Origin: Hymenobacter mucosus
GTDB taxonomy: Bacteria; Bacteroidota; Bacteroidia; Cytophagales; Hymenobacteraceae
Length of the DNA: 64,000 nt
Direction of reading: 5' to 3'
Assembly (NCBI RefSeq): GCF_900188255.1
Contig: NZ_FZNS01000009.1
Coordinates: 1-64,000 of the forward strand
This document shows, piece after piece, positions 1 to 8,526 of the stretch; the stretch's first letter is position 1, and the number at the start of each line of letters is the position of its first letter. The position numbers and the translations under genes are program-made. The notes beneath the pieces were generated by a model. It made no database searches and was not told the DNA's origin. It was given only the letters and a program-made list of their open reading frames with translations.

Positions 1-58
1 TTAAGCCCCGGAGCGCCCATGGTACTGCCTTCACCGGCGGGAGAGTAGGTCGCCGCCA
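1..58 (+). rRNA. rrf: 5S ribosomal RNA, 3' end (partial)
   Basis: The first 58 bases read as the 3' part of a bacterial 5S rRNA: the stretch around positions 39-56 (gggagagtaggtcgccgcc) is the conserved 3' strand, and 'catggtactgc' at 18-28 is the typical internal loop E region. The 5' half lies left of the window, so a full rRNA operon on the plus strand ends here. The exact 3' end is uncertain by a few bases. Confidence 0.85.
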
Positions 59-74
59 ACCTTACTGTTTTTGC

Positions 75-177
75 GGACGAGCCCCCGGCTGCGTCACCCA
101 GTCTCCCCGTAGGGGGAGGAGGGGGATGCGCCGGGGGCTCGTCCCGTTTAGGGCCTTCCCAGCCGGGAGGCTCTTTT
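75..177 (+). terminator. Tandem terminator hairpins after the rRNA operon
   Basis: Two hairpins follow the 5S gene. The first has perfect 15-bp arms (75-89 and 130-144), enclosing a smaller hairpin (103-108 with 113-118); it lacks a good T tract. The second (153-160 with 165-171, one bulged base) is followed by TCTTTTA. Strong stacked terminators are usual behind rRNA operons. Confidence 0.75.
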
Positions 178-253
178 ATCTATTTTGCTCAACAAGCCTA
201 TCTAGCGTTAACATTACCAGCCGGGGGCTTAGGAGCTAGCTTTCACTGTACGC

Positions 254-307
254 AGCGCCCCACCGCCCCGTCTTTGCTTAGGCGGAGCGGTGGGGCGCTA
301 CGTTTTT
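254..307 (+). terminator. Third hairpin with T tract
   Basis: Perfect 13-bp arms at 254-266 and 287-299 are followed by TTTTT at 303-307 on the plus strand. It sits between the rRNA operon and the convergent M16 homologue gene, whose stop codon is at 314-316. On the minus strand the hairpin is not followed by T residues, so it mainly serves the plus strand. Confidence 0.7.
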
Positions 308-313
308 ATCTGC

Positions 314-1594
314 TTATCGTGTTGGGCCAGCTATTACCTCAATCATACTACTTGGTGAGAGGTATTCCTGAGCTAGCTCTCGCAGAGTGCTTGCCTCAAC
401 TTGATCAACCTCCTTCAAGAAGTCAGAGTAAAATGTACTTGGTAGGTCGTAGAAGATAATGCTCTTATACTTGTCACATTGTTCAAATACAGTGCTTAGT
501 TCGTTAGCAAACTTACCAGCCATGTAGTTTTTCACTGTTCGCAACTCGTCTGCTGGAATTAAGTCTTCTTGCAACAAGCGTAGCTCATGCTGAACTTCCT
601 TAATGGCCACGTCTGCATTCTTGGCGTTTACATCTGAACCAATTGCGAAGCTAGTTGCATGTTCGCGTGGGCCAGTGCTAGCGTAAATACCGTAGGTCAG
701 GCCTTTGTCTTCGCGTATGTTCTTCATCAGGCGCGAACCGAAATAACCGCCGAGAACTTTGACTAGTACTTGGAGCTGGTGCGTCTGGGGGTGGTCAAGT
801 GCCGGCCATAAACGACCAATGCGTAGAGAAGCTTGAATGCTGCTAGGTACTGTAACATAATCGAGTGCAGGTCCGCTAGCAGGAGCAACAGATACAAGCT
901 TTTCGAGTGGCTTTTCAGTTACAATGCCTTCTCCTAGCGTTTGGCGCACCAACTGCTCATGGTACGTACTGACATCACCGCATAAGAACAGCTCAGCGTG
1001 TGAGAGCTGGTAGGTAGCATGGTAGAAAGCTTTAACCTCCTCAGAAGTTGTTTGCTCGAATTGCTTTTCGTTAAAGACCACTCCGTACGGATAGGTAGCT
1101 CCATATAGGTTCCTAGAGAACCGTTCAGCTGCTAGATAGCTAGTTTTTTGGCGCTCTACCTGGACGTTTTGGATAGTACGGGTCTTGAGTTGGTTGAACT
1201 CGTTTTCGGGGAATGTAGCTTCAGTTAAAACATCTAGGAACAAGGGAAGAAGCTTTTCCAAATGGCGAGCTAAGCAGTACAGCGTAAGCGTTGCCCGGTC
1301 AAACCCTTGTTCGCATTCCAGTGAAGCGCCGTAGAAAGCTACTTCATCAGCAATCTGCCGGGCCGTGCGGGTACGCGTACCTTCCAGTAGCATACGAGCG
1401 GTGAGTAGCGAAACGCCGGAAGCAGTATCGTACCACTTTCCGGCTTTGAATACCGCCTGGAGGCGAATTACTGGCTGGGCTGCGTTACAAAGAACGTGGA
1501 GGCGGGCTCCATTAGGGAGCGAAAACACGTCAGCCGCGGGCAGCGTTACGCTGGCCAGCGGCTGAACGGGAGGAGCGACTGTGCGGTCGAGCAT
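314..1594 (-). CDS. M16 peptidase homologue lacking the zinc site (R/Y-type subunit)
   Basis: The 426-residue protein has the two-lobed M16 (pitrilysin/insulinase, mitochondrial processing peptidase-like) layout. Where active members carry HxxEH it reads LLTAR (residues 63-67), although the flanking G-x-x and M-L-x-x-G-T residues align. It therefore cannot bind zinc in the usual way. The C-terminal half keeps the RxxKGLxY signature (R294, Y301), the 'R/Y pair' that helps bind substrate in heterodimeric M16B enzymes, where one subunit has zinc and the other has R/Y. A zinc-bearing partner would be expected, but none is seen here. There is no clear signal peptide. The gene starts 11 bases after porV and is probably co-transcribed with porU-porV. 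Its role with T9SS is unknown. Confidence 0.85.
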   Translation of the reverse strand: MLDRTVAPPVQPLASVTLPAADVFSLPNGARLHVLCNAAQPVIRLQAVFKAGKWYDTASGVSLLTARMLLEGTRTRTARQIADEVAFYGASLECEQGFDRATLTLYCLARHLEKLLPLFLDVLTEATFPENEFNQLKTRTIQNVQVERQKTSYLAAERFSRNLYGATYPYGVVFNEKQFEQTTSEEVKAFYHATYQLSHAELFLCGDVSTYHEQLVRQTLGEGIVTEKPLEKLVSVAPASGPALDYVTVPSSIQASLRIGRLWPALDHPQTHQLQVLVKVLGGYFGSRLMKNIREDKGLTYGIYASTGPREHATSFAIGSDVNAKNADVAIKEVQHELRLLQEDLIPADELRTVKNYMAGKFANELSTVFEQCDKYKSIIFYDLPSTFYSDFLKEVDQVEASTLRELAQEYLSPSSMIEVIAGPTR

Positions 1595-1605
1595 TCAGTA
1601 GGGAG

Positions 1606-2802
1606 TTAGTTGGTCGGAGACGGCTCAGATTCACCGAAGGCATCCGAGAGGTCATTGACGTTAAAGTGCAGAGAGATGCGGATTGTTTGCGAGAGCGGAT
1701 TGTTGCGCGAGTTTGGTACCAAGTAAGCTGCATCAACCCCTAGTACGTTGTAGCGCAAGCCCGCTCCAAAGCTGAGGTATTGCCGGTCACCTTTTCTGGG
1801 ATTCTCGTAGAAGTAGCCAACGCGTGCCATCAACAGATCGTTGTACGTATACTCAAGGCCAGTTGATAGGTTAATTTCGCGTAATTCCTCTTTGAAGCCG
1901 CCTGGGGCATCACTAAACGAGTTGAAGACAGCTGCAACAATACCTTGCTCAGCACGCTTTCTGTTCTCGTCTACCACGGATTGCTTGGTAGTATTCGTCG
2001 GATCATCAACGTCGTAGAAAGGCGTTGGAACCAGAAGCTTGTTCACGTCGAAAGCTAGGGTAAGCTTGTTATAGGGGTCCAGCTCTTTTGTAATGGCCGT
2101 ACCCAGCTTAAGATTCATAGGTAGAAAATCTGGCTGAGCGACATTGGTATAAGATATCTTATTGCCAATGTTAGAAATAGTACCACCTAACGACAAGTTG
2201 TACTCGCCCGCTCCAATTGTGAGGTCGTTGGTGTAATAGGCTCCCAGGTCAACGGCTACGGCATTAGCAGGCTTCGTATCGGCAGCGCCACCAGTGAGGT
2301 TAGAGCGCAGGAAGCGGGCATTTAAGCCAACGCCAAAGTTCTCGCTGAGCTGCTGACCATACCCTATGGTTAAGGCGTACTCTTTGGGGTTGAACGTTGG
2401 ACCGGCTTGGCCCTGGGCATTACGGTACTGAATCTCACCCAAGTCAAAGTACATCAGATTGGCAGATAAGCCAGCGCGTTGGCCAATCTTGGCGGTACCG
2501 GAGAGGTAGGCAAGGCCCATATCATTAGCTACGCTAGCTAACCAAGGCGTATACGAGGGAGAAACGCTGTACTTGTACCTAACGAATCCTAGCTTACCAG
2601 GATTGTAGTATCCGCTGTTGGCGTCTGGGCTAATGGCCACCCCTGCCTCGCCGAGGGCTGCTGAGCGCGAATCAGGACTGATTGTAAGGATGGGTACAGC
2701 AGTGGTAATAGCGTTTGACTGGGTCTGGGCCTGAGCAGCAACTGCGAGGCTCAAAAGACTAGGAACAAGGGCAAAACGCAAGGACAGTTTTGTCGAACGC
2801 AT
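1606..2802 (-). CDS. porV: T9SS outer-membrane shuttle protein PorV (LptO)
   Basis: This is a FadL-like outer-membrane beta-barrel. In the type IX secretion system, PorV carries cargo from the translocon to the sortase PorU. The start at 2802 gives a typical signal peptide (MRSTKLSLRF..., cleavage near AQA-Q); the open frame extends 14 residues further without a better start. After it come the conserved PorV features: 'TISPDSRSAALGEAG', 'NSGYYNPGKL', repeated amphipathic strands, and a C-terminus ending in alternating hydrophobic residues. The length (398 residues) suits PorV. It lies 46 bases after porU, the usual Bacteroidota pair. PorQ is a paralogue, but the adjacency to porU favours PorV. 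Confidence 0.9.
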   Translation of the reverse strand: MRSTKLSLRFALVPSLLSLAVAAQAQTQSNAITTAVPILTISPDSRSAALGEAGVAISPDANSGYYNPGKLGFVRYKYSVSPSYTPWLASVANDMGLAYLSGTAKIGQRAGLSANLMYFDLGEIQYRNAQGQAGPTFNPKEYALTIGYGQQLSENFGVGLNARFLRSNLTGGAADTKPANAVAVDLGAYYTNDLTIGAGEYNLSLGGTISNIGNKISYTNVAQPDFLPMNLKLGTAITKELDPYNKLTLAFDVNKLLVPTPFYDVDDPTNTTKQSVVDENRKRAEQGIVAAVFNSFSDAPGGFKEELREINLSTGLEYTYNDLLMARVGYFYENPRKGDRQYLSFGAGLRYNVLGVDAAYLVPNSRNNPLSQTIRISLHFNVNDLSDAFGESEPSPTN

Positions 2803-2848
2803 AACAACGGAAAAAGTAGGAGCGGAAGGTAGGCGAAAAGCCAAGGTT

Positions 2849-5800
2849 TTAGTTGAGAAGAACTAATTTTTCGTATTTGGAAGCAGTAGAGCCGTCGCTT
2901 GTGCGAACACTCACCCGGTACACGTATACCCCACGCGCGAGCTGATCGTGGTACTCATCGCGCCCATCCCAGGTGATGGACGACACGTGCGAGCCAGCAG
3001 CCAGCGCCGAACCTTGTAGCGTGCGAACCAAGCGACCCGCTACCGTGAAGATCTGCACTTGAATGTCTAACTCTTCCCCACTCCGGTTATGATCGAAGTG
3101 GAAGGTCGTGTTACCAGCAAAGGGATTAGGATAGTTCAAGACGTGTTGCAGAGCCAGCTTGTCGGTGGAGGCGGCAATGAATTCTAGACTACGCTCACTG
3201 GAGTTGTTATACGTATCCCAAGCCTTCACCTTAAGCAGGTGTGGCCCCGGAGTAAGTTCTTTGAACACATACTGCACTTGGCCCGCCTGAAAGCTATCCA
3301 CCTTAGCGGTGTAAAACTCATTCAGGATAATGACTTTGTTAGGGTCATTATCAAGACTAGCCGTAATGTCGTGGCCGATACCGGAGCCAGCCGTATTGAT
3401 ACCACTTTCATCCCGTAGCTTACCCAGCAGGGTAGAGGTAGTAGGAGTCAGACCGCCAAACACGAATGACTCATCATTGTTCATGAAAAGCCGAATGCGA
3501 GGCGGGATGGTATCTAACGAAGCCAAATCGGAAGCACCACCAACTGGCACCAAGCGGGCACCGTGGGCGTCTTGCTTACGAATGGAGTCGGCGGCATACA
3601 AACTAATTTTGCCTAGCCCAAAGCTGTAGTTGATATCCTTCGGCACCACAAAGTTGACAGTGAACCGACCGTTGGTTACGCTGGCCTGCCCATCATACAC
3701 CACGTTCTCGCGAACAACTACGGAAATTACCGAGTCAGAGGATTCATTGCGCAACGTTTTAACGATGGACTGCTTTTCAAAGACCGTTACCTGAGCCGTG
3801 CCGGTAAAGGTAGAATTACGCTGACCGCTTTGCTGTACTTCTCCTTTGAGCACTACTCGGCTTAGGGCCTTTAAGGTGTCTTGCTGGGTAGCTCCTACAG
3901 GGCGGCCGTTGAGTTCCGTCACAACGGTCTGTTGGTCGGGGTAGGCTAGGCGCATGGAAGGGTCGCCTAGCAAGGCGTAGTTACGGTTGGCATCGCCAAA
4001 GGCGGCTATGTTTTTGGCCGTGGTGATGACGTCCCCAATGCGGGGCATGGTCCCGTCGGAGCGCCGTTGTAGCACGTCGTTAAAGAACTCAACCGCTAGG
4101 CCTTGGTTGTTGCTGGCGTACACTACCCGCGTAGTGGTAAACAAGCCAATAGCGCCCCCTGCAATGTCGGTCAGGGATAATTCGCCGGCGGAAGTGAGTT
4201 CAGGGTTGTCGTAAGTACTAAAGTCGCACGTACCGGTGAACATGAACGCCAAGCGGCGGGTATTTTGCAGGCGAAGAACAGAAGCACTGGTCAAAATTTG
4301 CTCGTCGGCCCAGGCAGTGGGGCCACCATGCCCGATATAGCTCACAAGTAAGGAACCCTGCTCAAACGACTCATCAATTGCCTGTTCGCACTCGGGGGAG
4401 CGCTGACCCGCGGCTACAGGGTTTTGCCGGTACATGTCAAGATACACCTTGCGCACGTTGTAGTTGGGCTGCGTAGTAGCCAGCGGGTTTGCTAGTGGCT
4501 CGGCACCTGCTCTTGTAAATAGGTTTGCGTCGCCGTCATCCGTGACGAACGTGAGGCGGTTGCGCCACTTGCCATAGCTAGTCGGGCTGTCGTAGCGGAT
4601 AAGCTTATCGACTACCGCCTTTGCCATATCAGCATTGCCATATTGGCCTACTGCCGAGCGCACTGGGAGGCGGCCAACCCGCACGTCCATTAACTCATTG
4701 GAGCCTGGTAACCACGCACCCTCGTCGTCGTCGAGGATGCCGTAGTAATCATCAGAGGAATAGCTAATGCCTTGGTTGTTGGGGCGGAAGCCTTGCACGG
4801 GGTCAAAGCTTTCTACTGATTCGTAAACGGGAACGTAGTTCTGGGCAATACGGTCGGCGTCGGCTGGTAAACGGTTTGCCCACCAGCTGGGCTGTTGGGC
4901 TTTGTTGTTTGTTGGGTCCGACTTGTAGTCGTAAGAAGCGTCGCCGAAGAGGAGGAGGTACAACTGCTTGCCAGATGGTGACCGGTCGTAGATCATCTTC
5001 ATCAGGTCGCGGATGGCCGTGACATCCTGCCCTCCCGAACCAAATTCGTTATATATCTGCGTGGTCGTTACTACGCTTGCCACCAAGCCATCGTGACTAG
5101 CACGGTGGTCGGCCAACCGCTGGGCCTGCGCTAAAAACGCAGGGTGCGTGACAATGACCAGGTCTATTTCCCCGTCCAGATTCAGGGTGTGCAGGTTTTG
5201 GTTGGCAACCTTGCCAAAGCCTAATGGCGCGGGAAAGGAGCTGCCCGGCGTAAATGCCACGAACTCGCGTAGCGTATCGGTGCGTGCCACGAAGGCGCCG
5301 TTGTTAAAGCTAACAGCTGCTGGCCGGCGCGGGTTGGTGACGTCCCATACGGTAGCACCGGCGGCGTTGCCGACATCAAACTGGCTAATGGCTGCCGGCC
5401 CAATGTTTTCGAGAGAACGGAACTCCAAGCTGCTCCCATTTAAGCGTAACTGACGCTGGGCATTAAGTTCTAGATAGTCTAAGTACCCCTTGGCTGAGAG
5501 GTCTGAGCCGCCATTGTAGGTAATATCTACCCGTAGCTCCGCCGGAGCCGTGGCAGGAACCACATAAGCGAAGGTAGATACACTAGTGTTGGCTATTTCC
5601 GGATAGGGAGTTGGTGTTCTGCCGCTTACTACCTGCGTACTGGTTTGGCCATTGATGCCTACCTGAAATATAGACGAGCTAGCCCCCGTAGACACCACCG
5701 ATGACGTGATGCTAGCGGTGGTACCCGGGACCAAATCGGCCACCGGAAAACTAAAGGTTTTCTGGTTAGTGGTCGAGAATTCCTCTCCCAGCCAGGTGCG

Positions 5801-6784
5801 GCCCGACTTCAGAAGGTTGAGAAGGTCGCGCTCATAGTACTGCCGCTCTGTAAAGGCAGTAATGCGGGCCGTAGGCGTGCCCGTAACGGCTGGAGCTGTT
5901 GCCACGCGCCGGCCGGCAGTGGTGCCTACCGTCAGGAAATAGTAGGCGGTATCGGTATAAATATTGGTTTGATGGCGAAAACGAGTGGCAAAACCATCGC
6001 GCACCCAGGTATGTGGGCCGCGGGCATAAAATAGAAAGTACTCGTTGTCGTCGAAGGTAGCATTGGCATCGCCAACAAATTGGATAGCATTTTCCACCAA
6101 ATCATCGGGCCGATAGGCTGCATTGGCTTGAGGAAGCGTACCCATTGCATTGCCATATAAACGCAGGCGGCTAGGGTCAATGCCCTGCACAGTGAGTCCA
6201 AAGCTCTGTAAGGTGGCTTTGCTGAGCTTGTAGATGCCGTTGGAGGGTACCCCAATCTTAAACCACTCGCCCTGGTTCAGAACGGAGGTACGGGCGTACA
6301 CGCGGGTGCTTTGTCCGTCGCGGCGGGAGTCGGAGCTACGCGTGTAGGCGTAGGTGAACGACGTGAGTTTTTCGGCTTGTCCGGTTTGGGGGTTACGGCG
6401 TAGGGGCTGCACCGCCAGTAGCGTGACTGGTTGACGTTGCTCGGTGGTATGGGTAAGCCATACTGTTGGGCTAGCGGGAAGCGTAGCAAGGCTAAGCTGG
6501 CGCGTTTCTAGGGGCGTGGCGGCCTCGTATACTGCTTCGCGCAGCTGCCCATCCGTCACGTTGCCCGTCAAGCGTAGCTGATACGTACCTACCTGCTCAT
6601 TCATGCGGAATGTAGCACCCCGGAAACTGGGCACGCGGCGCAATTGGTTGCCTACTATTGCGGGTACGGTTCCCAGCCATTCTACTTTTCCCTGTACCAC
6701 CTGCTCGGCCGACTGAGCTGCAGCAGATGCCACAAAGCCCAACGCGGCCACTGCGGCCAGAACCCAACTAGTAAAGTGGCGCAT
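2849..6784 (-). CDS. porU: T9SS C-terminal-signal sortase PorU (gingipain-like C25 peptidase)
   Basis: The 1311-residue protein removes the C-terminal signal of T9SS cargo at the cell surface and attaches the cargo to lipopolysaccharide. It has a signal peptide (residues 1-23, ending AAA-Q), a long beta-rich N-terminal region, a C25 domain at about 540-950, and a T9SS-type C-terminal domain from about 1216 (LNYPNPF...). The catalytic pair is visible: His819 in YIGHGG and Cys853 in TGTCDFS. A further motif, 'GDASYDYK', matches gingipain-type folds. It leads the minus-strand group porU-porV-M16 homologue. The length and domain order are typical. No defect was seen. Confidence 0.93.
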   Translation of the reverse strand: MRHFTSWVLAAVAALGFVASAAAQSAEQVVQGKVEWLGTVPAIVGNQLRRVPSFRGATFRMNEQVGTYQLRLTGNVTDGQLREAVYEAATPLETRQLSLATLPASPTVWLTHTTEQRQPVTLLAVQPLRRNPQTGQAEKLTSFTYAYTRSSDSRRDGQSTRVYARTSVLNQGEWFKIGVPSNGIYKLSKATLQSFGLTVQGIDPSRLRLYGNAMGTLPQANAAYRPDDLVENAIQFVGDANATFDDNEYFLFYARGPHTWVRDGFATRFRHQTNIYTDTAYYFLTVGTTAGRRVATAPAVTGTPTARITAFTERQYYERDLLNLLKSGRTWLGEEFSTTNQKTFSFPVADLVPGTTASITSSVVSTGASSSIFQVGINGQTSTQVVSGRTPTPYPEIANTSVSTFAYVVPATAPAELRVDITYNGGSDLSAKGYLDYLELNAQRQLRLNGSSLEFRSLENIGPAAISQFDVGNAAGATVWDVTNPRRPAAVSFNNGAFVARTDTLREFVAFTPGSSFPAPLGFGKVANQNLHTLNLDGEIDLVIVTHPAFLAQAQRLADHRASHDGLVASVVTTTQIYNEFGSGGQDVTAIRDLMKMIYDRSPSGKQLYLLLFGDASYDYKSDPTNNKAQQPSWWANRLPADADRIAQNYVPVYESVESFDPVQGFRPNNQGISYSSDDYYGILDDDEGAWLPGSNELMDVRVGRLPVRSAVGQYGNADMAKAVVDKLIRYDSPTSYGKWRNRLTFVTDDGDANLFTRAGAEPLANPLATTQPNYNVRKVYLDMYRQNPVAAGQRSPECEQAIDESFEQGSLLVSYIGHGGPTAWADEQILTSASVLRLQNTRRLAFMFTGTCDFSTYDNPELTSAGELSLTDIAGGAIGLFTTTRVVYASNNQGLAVEFFNDVLQRRSDGTMPRIGDVITTAKNIAAFGDANRNYALLGDPSMRLAYPDQQTVVTELNGRPVGATQQDTLKALSRVVLKGEVQQSGQRNSTFTGTAQVTVFEKQSIVKTLRNESSDSVISVVVRENVVYDGQASVTNGRFTVNFVVPKDINYSFGLGKISLYAADSIRKQDAHGARLVPVGGASDLASLDTIPPRIRLFMNNDESFVFGGLTPTTSTLLGKLRDESGINTAGSGIGHDITASLDNDPNKVIILNEFYTAKVDSFQAGQVQYVFKELTPGPHLLKVKAWDTYNNSSERSLEFIAASTDKLALQHVLNYPNPFAGNTTFHFDHNRSGEELDIQVQIFTVAGRLVRTLQGSALAAGSHVSSITWDGRDEYHDQLARGVYVYRVSVRTSDGSTASKYEKLVLLN

Positions 6785-6919
6785 AAAAAATGCTCAATAG
6801 TCTGGTGAACGAGGAGTGGTTAATACAGTTCGCAACAGGTAGTAGGTAGGCACAGTTCAGCAAACGCCGGCTACTTAACTATCGGACCAGGTAAATATTG
6901 TGGCCTGCCAATAGAAATA

Positions 6920-7657
6920 TCAGGCGCGCGCAGTCTTTACCACTGAGAGCAGCACATACAGTAAAATAACCAACGGGATGGCCGCCGCTTGCAATACTAC
7001 TAGCAGGCCCAAGCTCAGCAGTAGGAAAATGAACTGCAGAGAATTATCATGCCACCGTAGGTTTTTGAATTTTAAAGCAAAAAGGGGAAGCTCCGCTACC
7101 AGTAGCCCCGCCAAAGTCAGCGCCAGGAGCAGCAGTACCCACGGGTTCAGAATAATATCCTGCAGGGAAAATGTGTCGTGGACTAGAATGAGTGGTAATG
7201 AGGCTACCACCAAGGTGCAAGCAGGCGTAGGCAGGCCAATAAACGAGTCAGACTGCCGGGTATCGTTGTTGAACTTGGCCAGCCGCAGCGCCGAAAAAAT
7301 ACTAACCACGAAGGCGACGTATGCCAACCATTCAGGGAGACCAGTAGCGGGGAGGGCATGCCGCAGCAACTGAAATAAAATAGCACCCGGCACTACCCCA
7401 AATGACACCATGTCGGCCAGGGAGTCCAGGTCCTTCCCAATGGGAGAAGAAACGTGCAGGGCACGCGCCACCAATCCATCAAAAAAGTCGGCCACGGCAG
7501 CTATGCCAATGAGGTAAGCTGCCGTTACTAGTGGCATCTGCCAGGAAAGCGAAGTAGCGTCAGCCTGGGAGACGCCAGGGCCGAGGATAAGGGTAAGAGC
7601 TAGGCAGCCGCACAGTAGATTTAAGCAGGTAAGCGCGTTTGGGAGGTGCTTTTTCAA
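6920..7657 (-). CDS. pssA: CDP-diacylglycerol--serine O-phosphatidyltransferase
   Basis: This inner-membrane enzyme makes phosphatidylserine from CDP-diacylglycerol and serine, the precursor of phosphatidylethanolamine. The complete CDP-alcohol phosphotransferase motif D-x2-DG-x2-AR-x8-G-x3-D-x3-D is present (D57, D60, G61, A64, R65, G74, D78, D82) amid about seven hydrophobic segments. I chose a TTG start at 7657. It gives KKHLPNALTCLNLLCG at the N-terminus, which matches family members, and a normal length of 245 residues. The only in-frame ATG (7810) lies inside the upstream hydrolase gene and would add 51 residues unlike the family. Confidence 0.85.
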   Translation of the reverse strand: MKKHLPNALTCLNLLCGCLALTLILGPGVSQADATSLSWQMPLVTAAYLIGIAAVADFFDGLVARALHVSSPIGKDLDSLADMVSFGVVPGAILFQLLRHALPATGLPEWLAYVAFVVSIFSALRLAKFNNDTRQSDSFIGLPTPACTLVVASLPLILVHDTFSLQDIILNPWVLLLLALTLAGLLVAELPLFALKFKNLRWHDNSLQFIFLLLSLGLLVVLQAAAIPLVILLYVLLSVVKTARA

Positions 7658-7772
7658 GGTTTGGAGGTAATCAGGAGCTAGTAGAGCAGGGCACTGCGCC
7701 CCAAGGAGATTTTCAGAATAGGAAGTAAGTTGAATAGCAGCTAGGACAGCAAGCCGCGCGGGGTAAAATACG

Positions 7773-8408
7773 CTAGCGCAAGAATGGGTTGCTTTTCCGC
7801 TCGGCGCCAATGGTGGTAGCAGGGCCGTGGCCCGGATATACCGTTACATCATCGGGGAGGGTAAGCAACTGGCTTTTGATGCTTTCAATGAGAGTATCGT
7901 AGTCGCCGCCAGGTAGGTCGGTGCGCCCAATGCTGCTTCGGAATAGCACGTCGCCGCCAATGACGGTACGCGTAGGTGCATGGTAGAATACTACATGGCC
8001 CGGCGCGTGGCCCGGCGCAAAGCGCACTTCCAGTTCGGTTTCACCAAAGCGCACCGGCTTCTCCGGCGTTAGAAAACCGGTAGGCTCGGCGGGCGTGTAG
8101 TGTGGAAATCCATAGTTAGAGGCATACGTAGGGACGGCCCGTAGCACGCTTAAGTCAGCTTCGTGAATAAGAAACGGGACTTGATAGGTGTCGAGGATAA
8201 ACTTATTGCCTAGCACATGGTCAATATGGCAATGCGTGTTCAGCAGTAGTACCACCTGCAGCCCTTGCGCAGTAACAAATGCTTGTAGTGCCTCCTGCTC
8301 GGCCCGCTCGTAGCAGCCGGGGTCTACCACTACGCATTGCCCAGAGGCATCATGCAGCAAATAGGTGTTTTCAGAAAAAGCATTGAAGGTAAATCCAGAG
8401 ACAGTCAT
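7773..8408 (-). CDS. Metallo-beta-lactamase-fold hydrolase (glyoxalase II-like)
   Basis: The 211-residue cytoplasmic protein carries the binuclear metal motif THCHIDH (residues 58-64), the later metal ligands in GHAPGHV and GGDVLF, and a final 'YPGHG'. This is the compact YcbL/glyoxalase II-like subgroup of thioester hydrolases. It lacks the C-terminal substrate domain of true glyoxalase II, so the substrate is uncertain. It lies 115 bases upstream of pssA on the same strand and is divergent from the FAD oxidoreductase gene. Confidence 0.85.
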   Translation of the reverse strand: MTVSGFTFNAFSENTYLLHDASGQCVVVDPGCYERAEQEALQAFVTAQGLQVVLLLNTHCHIDHVLGNKFILDTYQVPFLIHEADLSVLRAVPTYASNYGFPHYTPAEPTGFLTPEKPVRFGETELEVRFAPGHAPGHVVFYHAPTRTVIGGDVLFRSSIGRTDLPGGDYDTLIESIKSQLLTLPDDVTVYPGHGPATTIGAERKSNPFLR

Positions 8409-8513
8409 GCAATGAAGGAATGAGGCCAGTGCCAGCCGAATAAAATTGCGAGGGTAAGTTACGAGTCTTACTGCGAATGATGCCCACGCTACCCGCGTTT
8501 CATCCTACCCCCG

Positions 8514-8520
8514 TACCTTG
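8514..8520 (+). promoter_or_regulatory. -7 element of the FAD oxidoreductase gene
   Basis: TACCTTG resembles the Bacteroidota -7 consensus TAnnTTTG. It ends only six bases before the ATG at 8527, so the expected transcription start falls at or next to the start codon. The message may be leaderless or nearly so. No clear -33 TTTG is seen. Confidence 0.5.
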
Positions 8521-8526
8521 CCAGCC

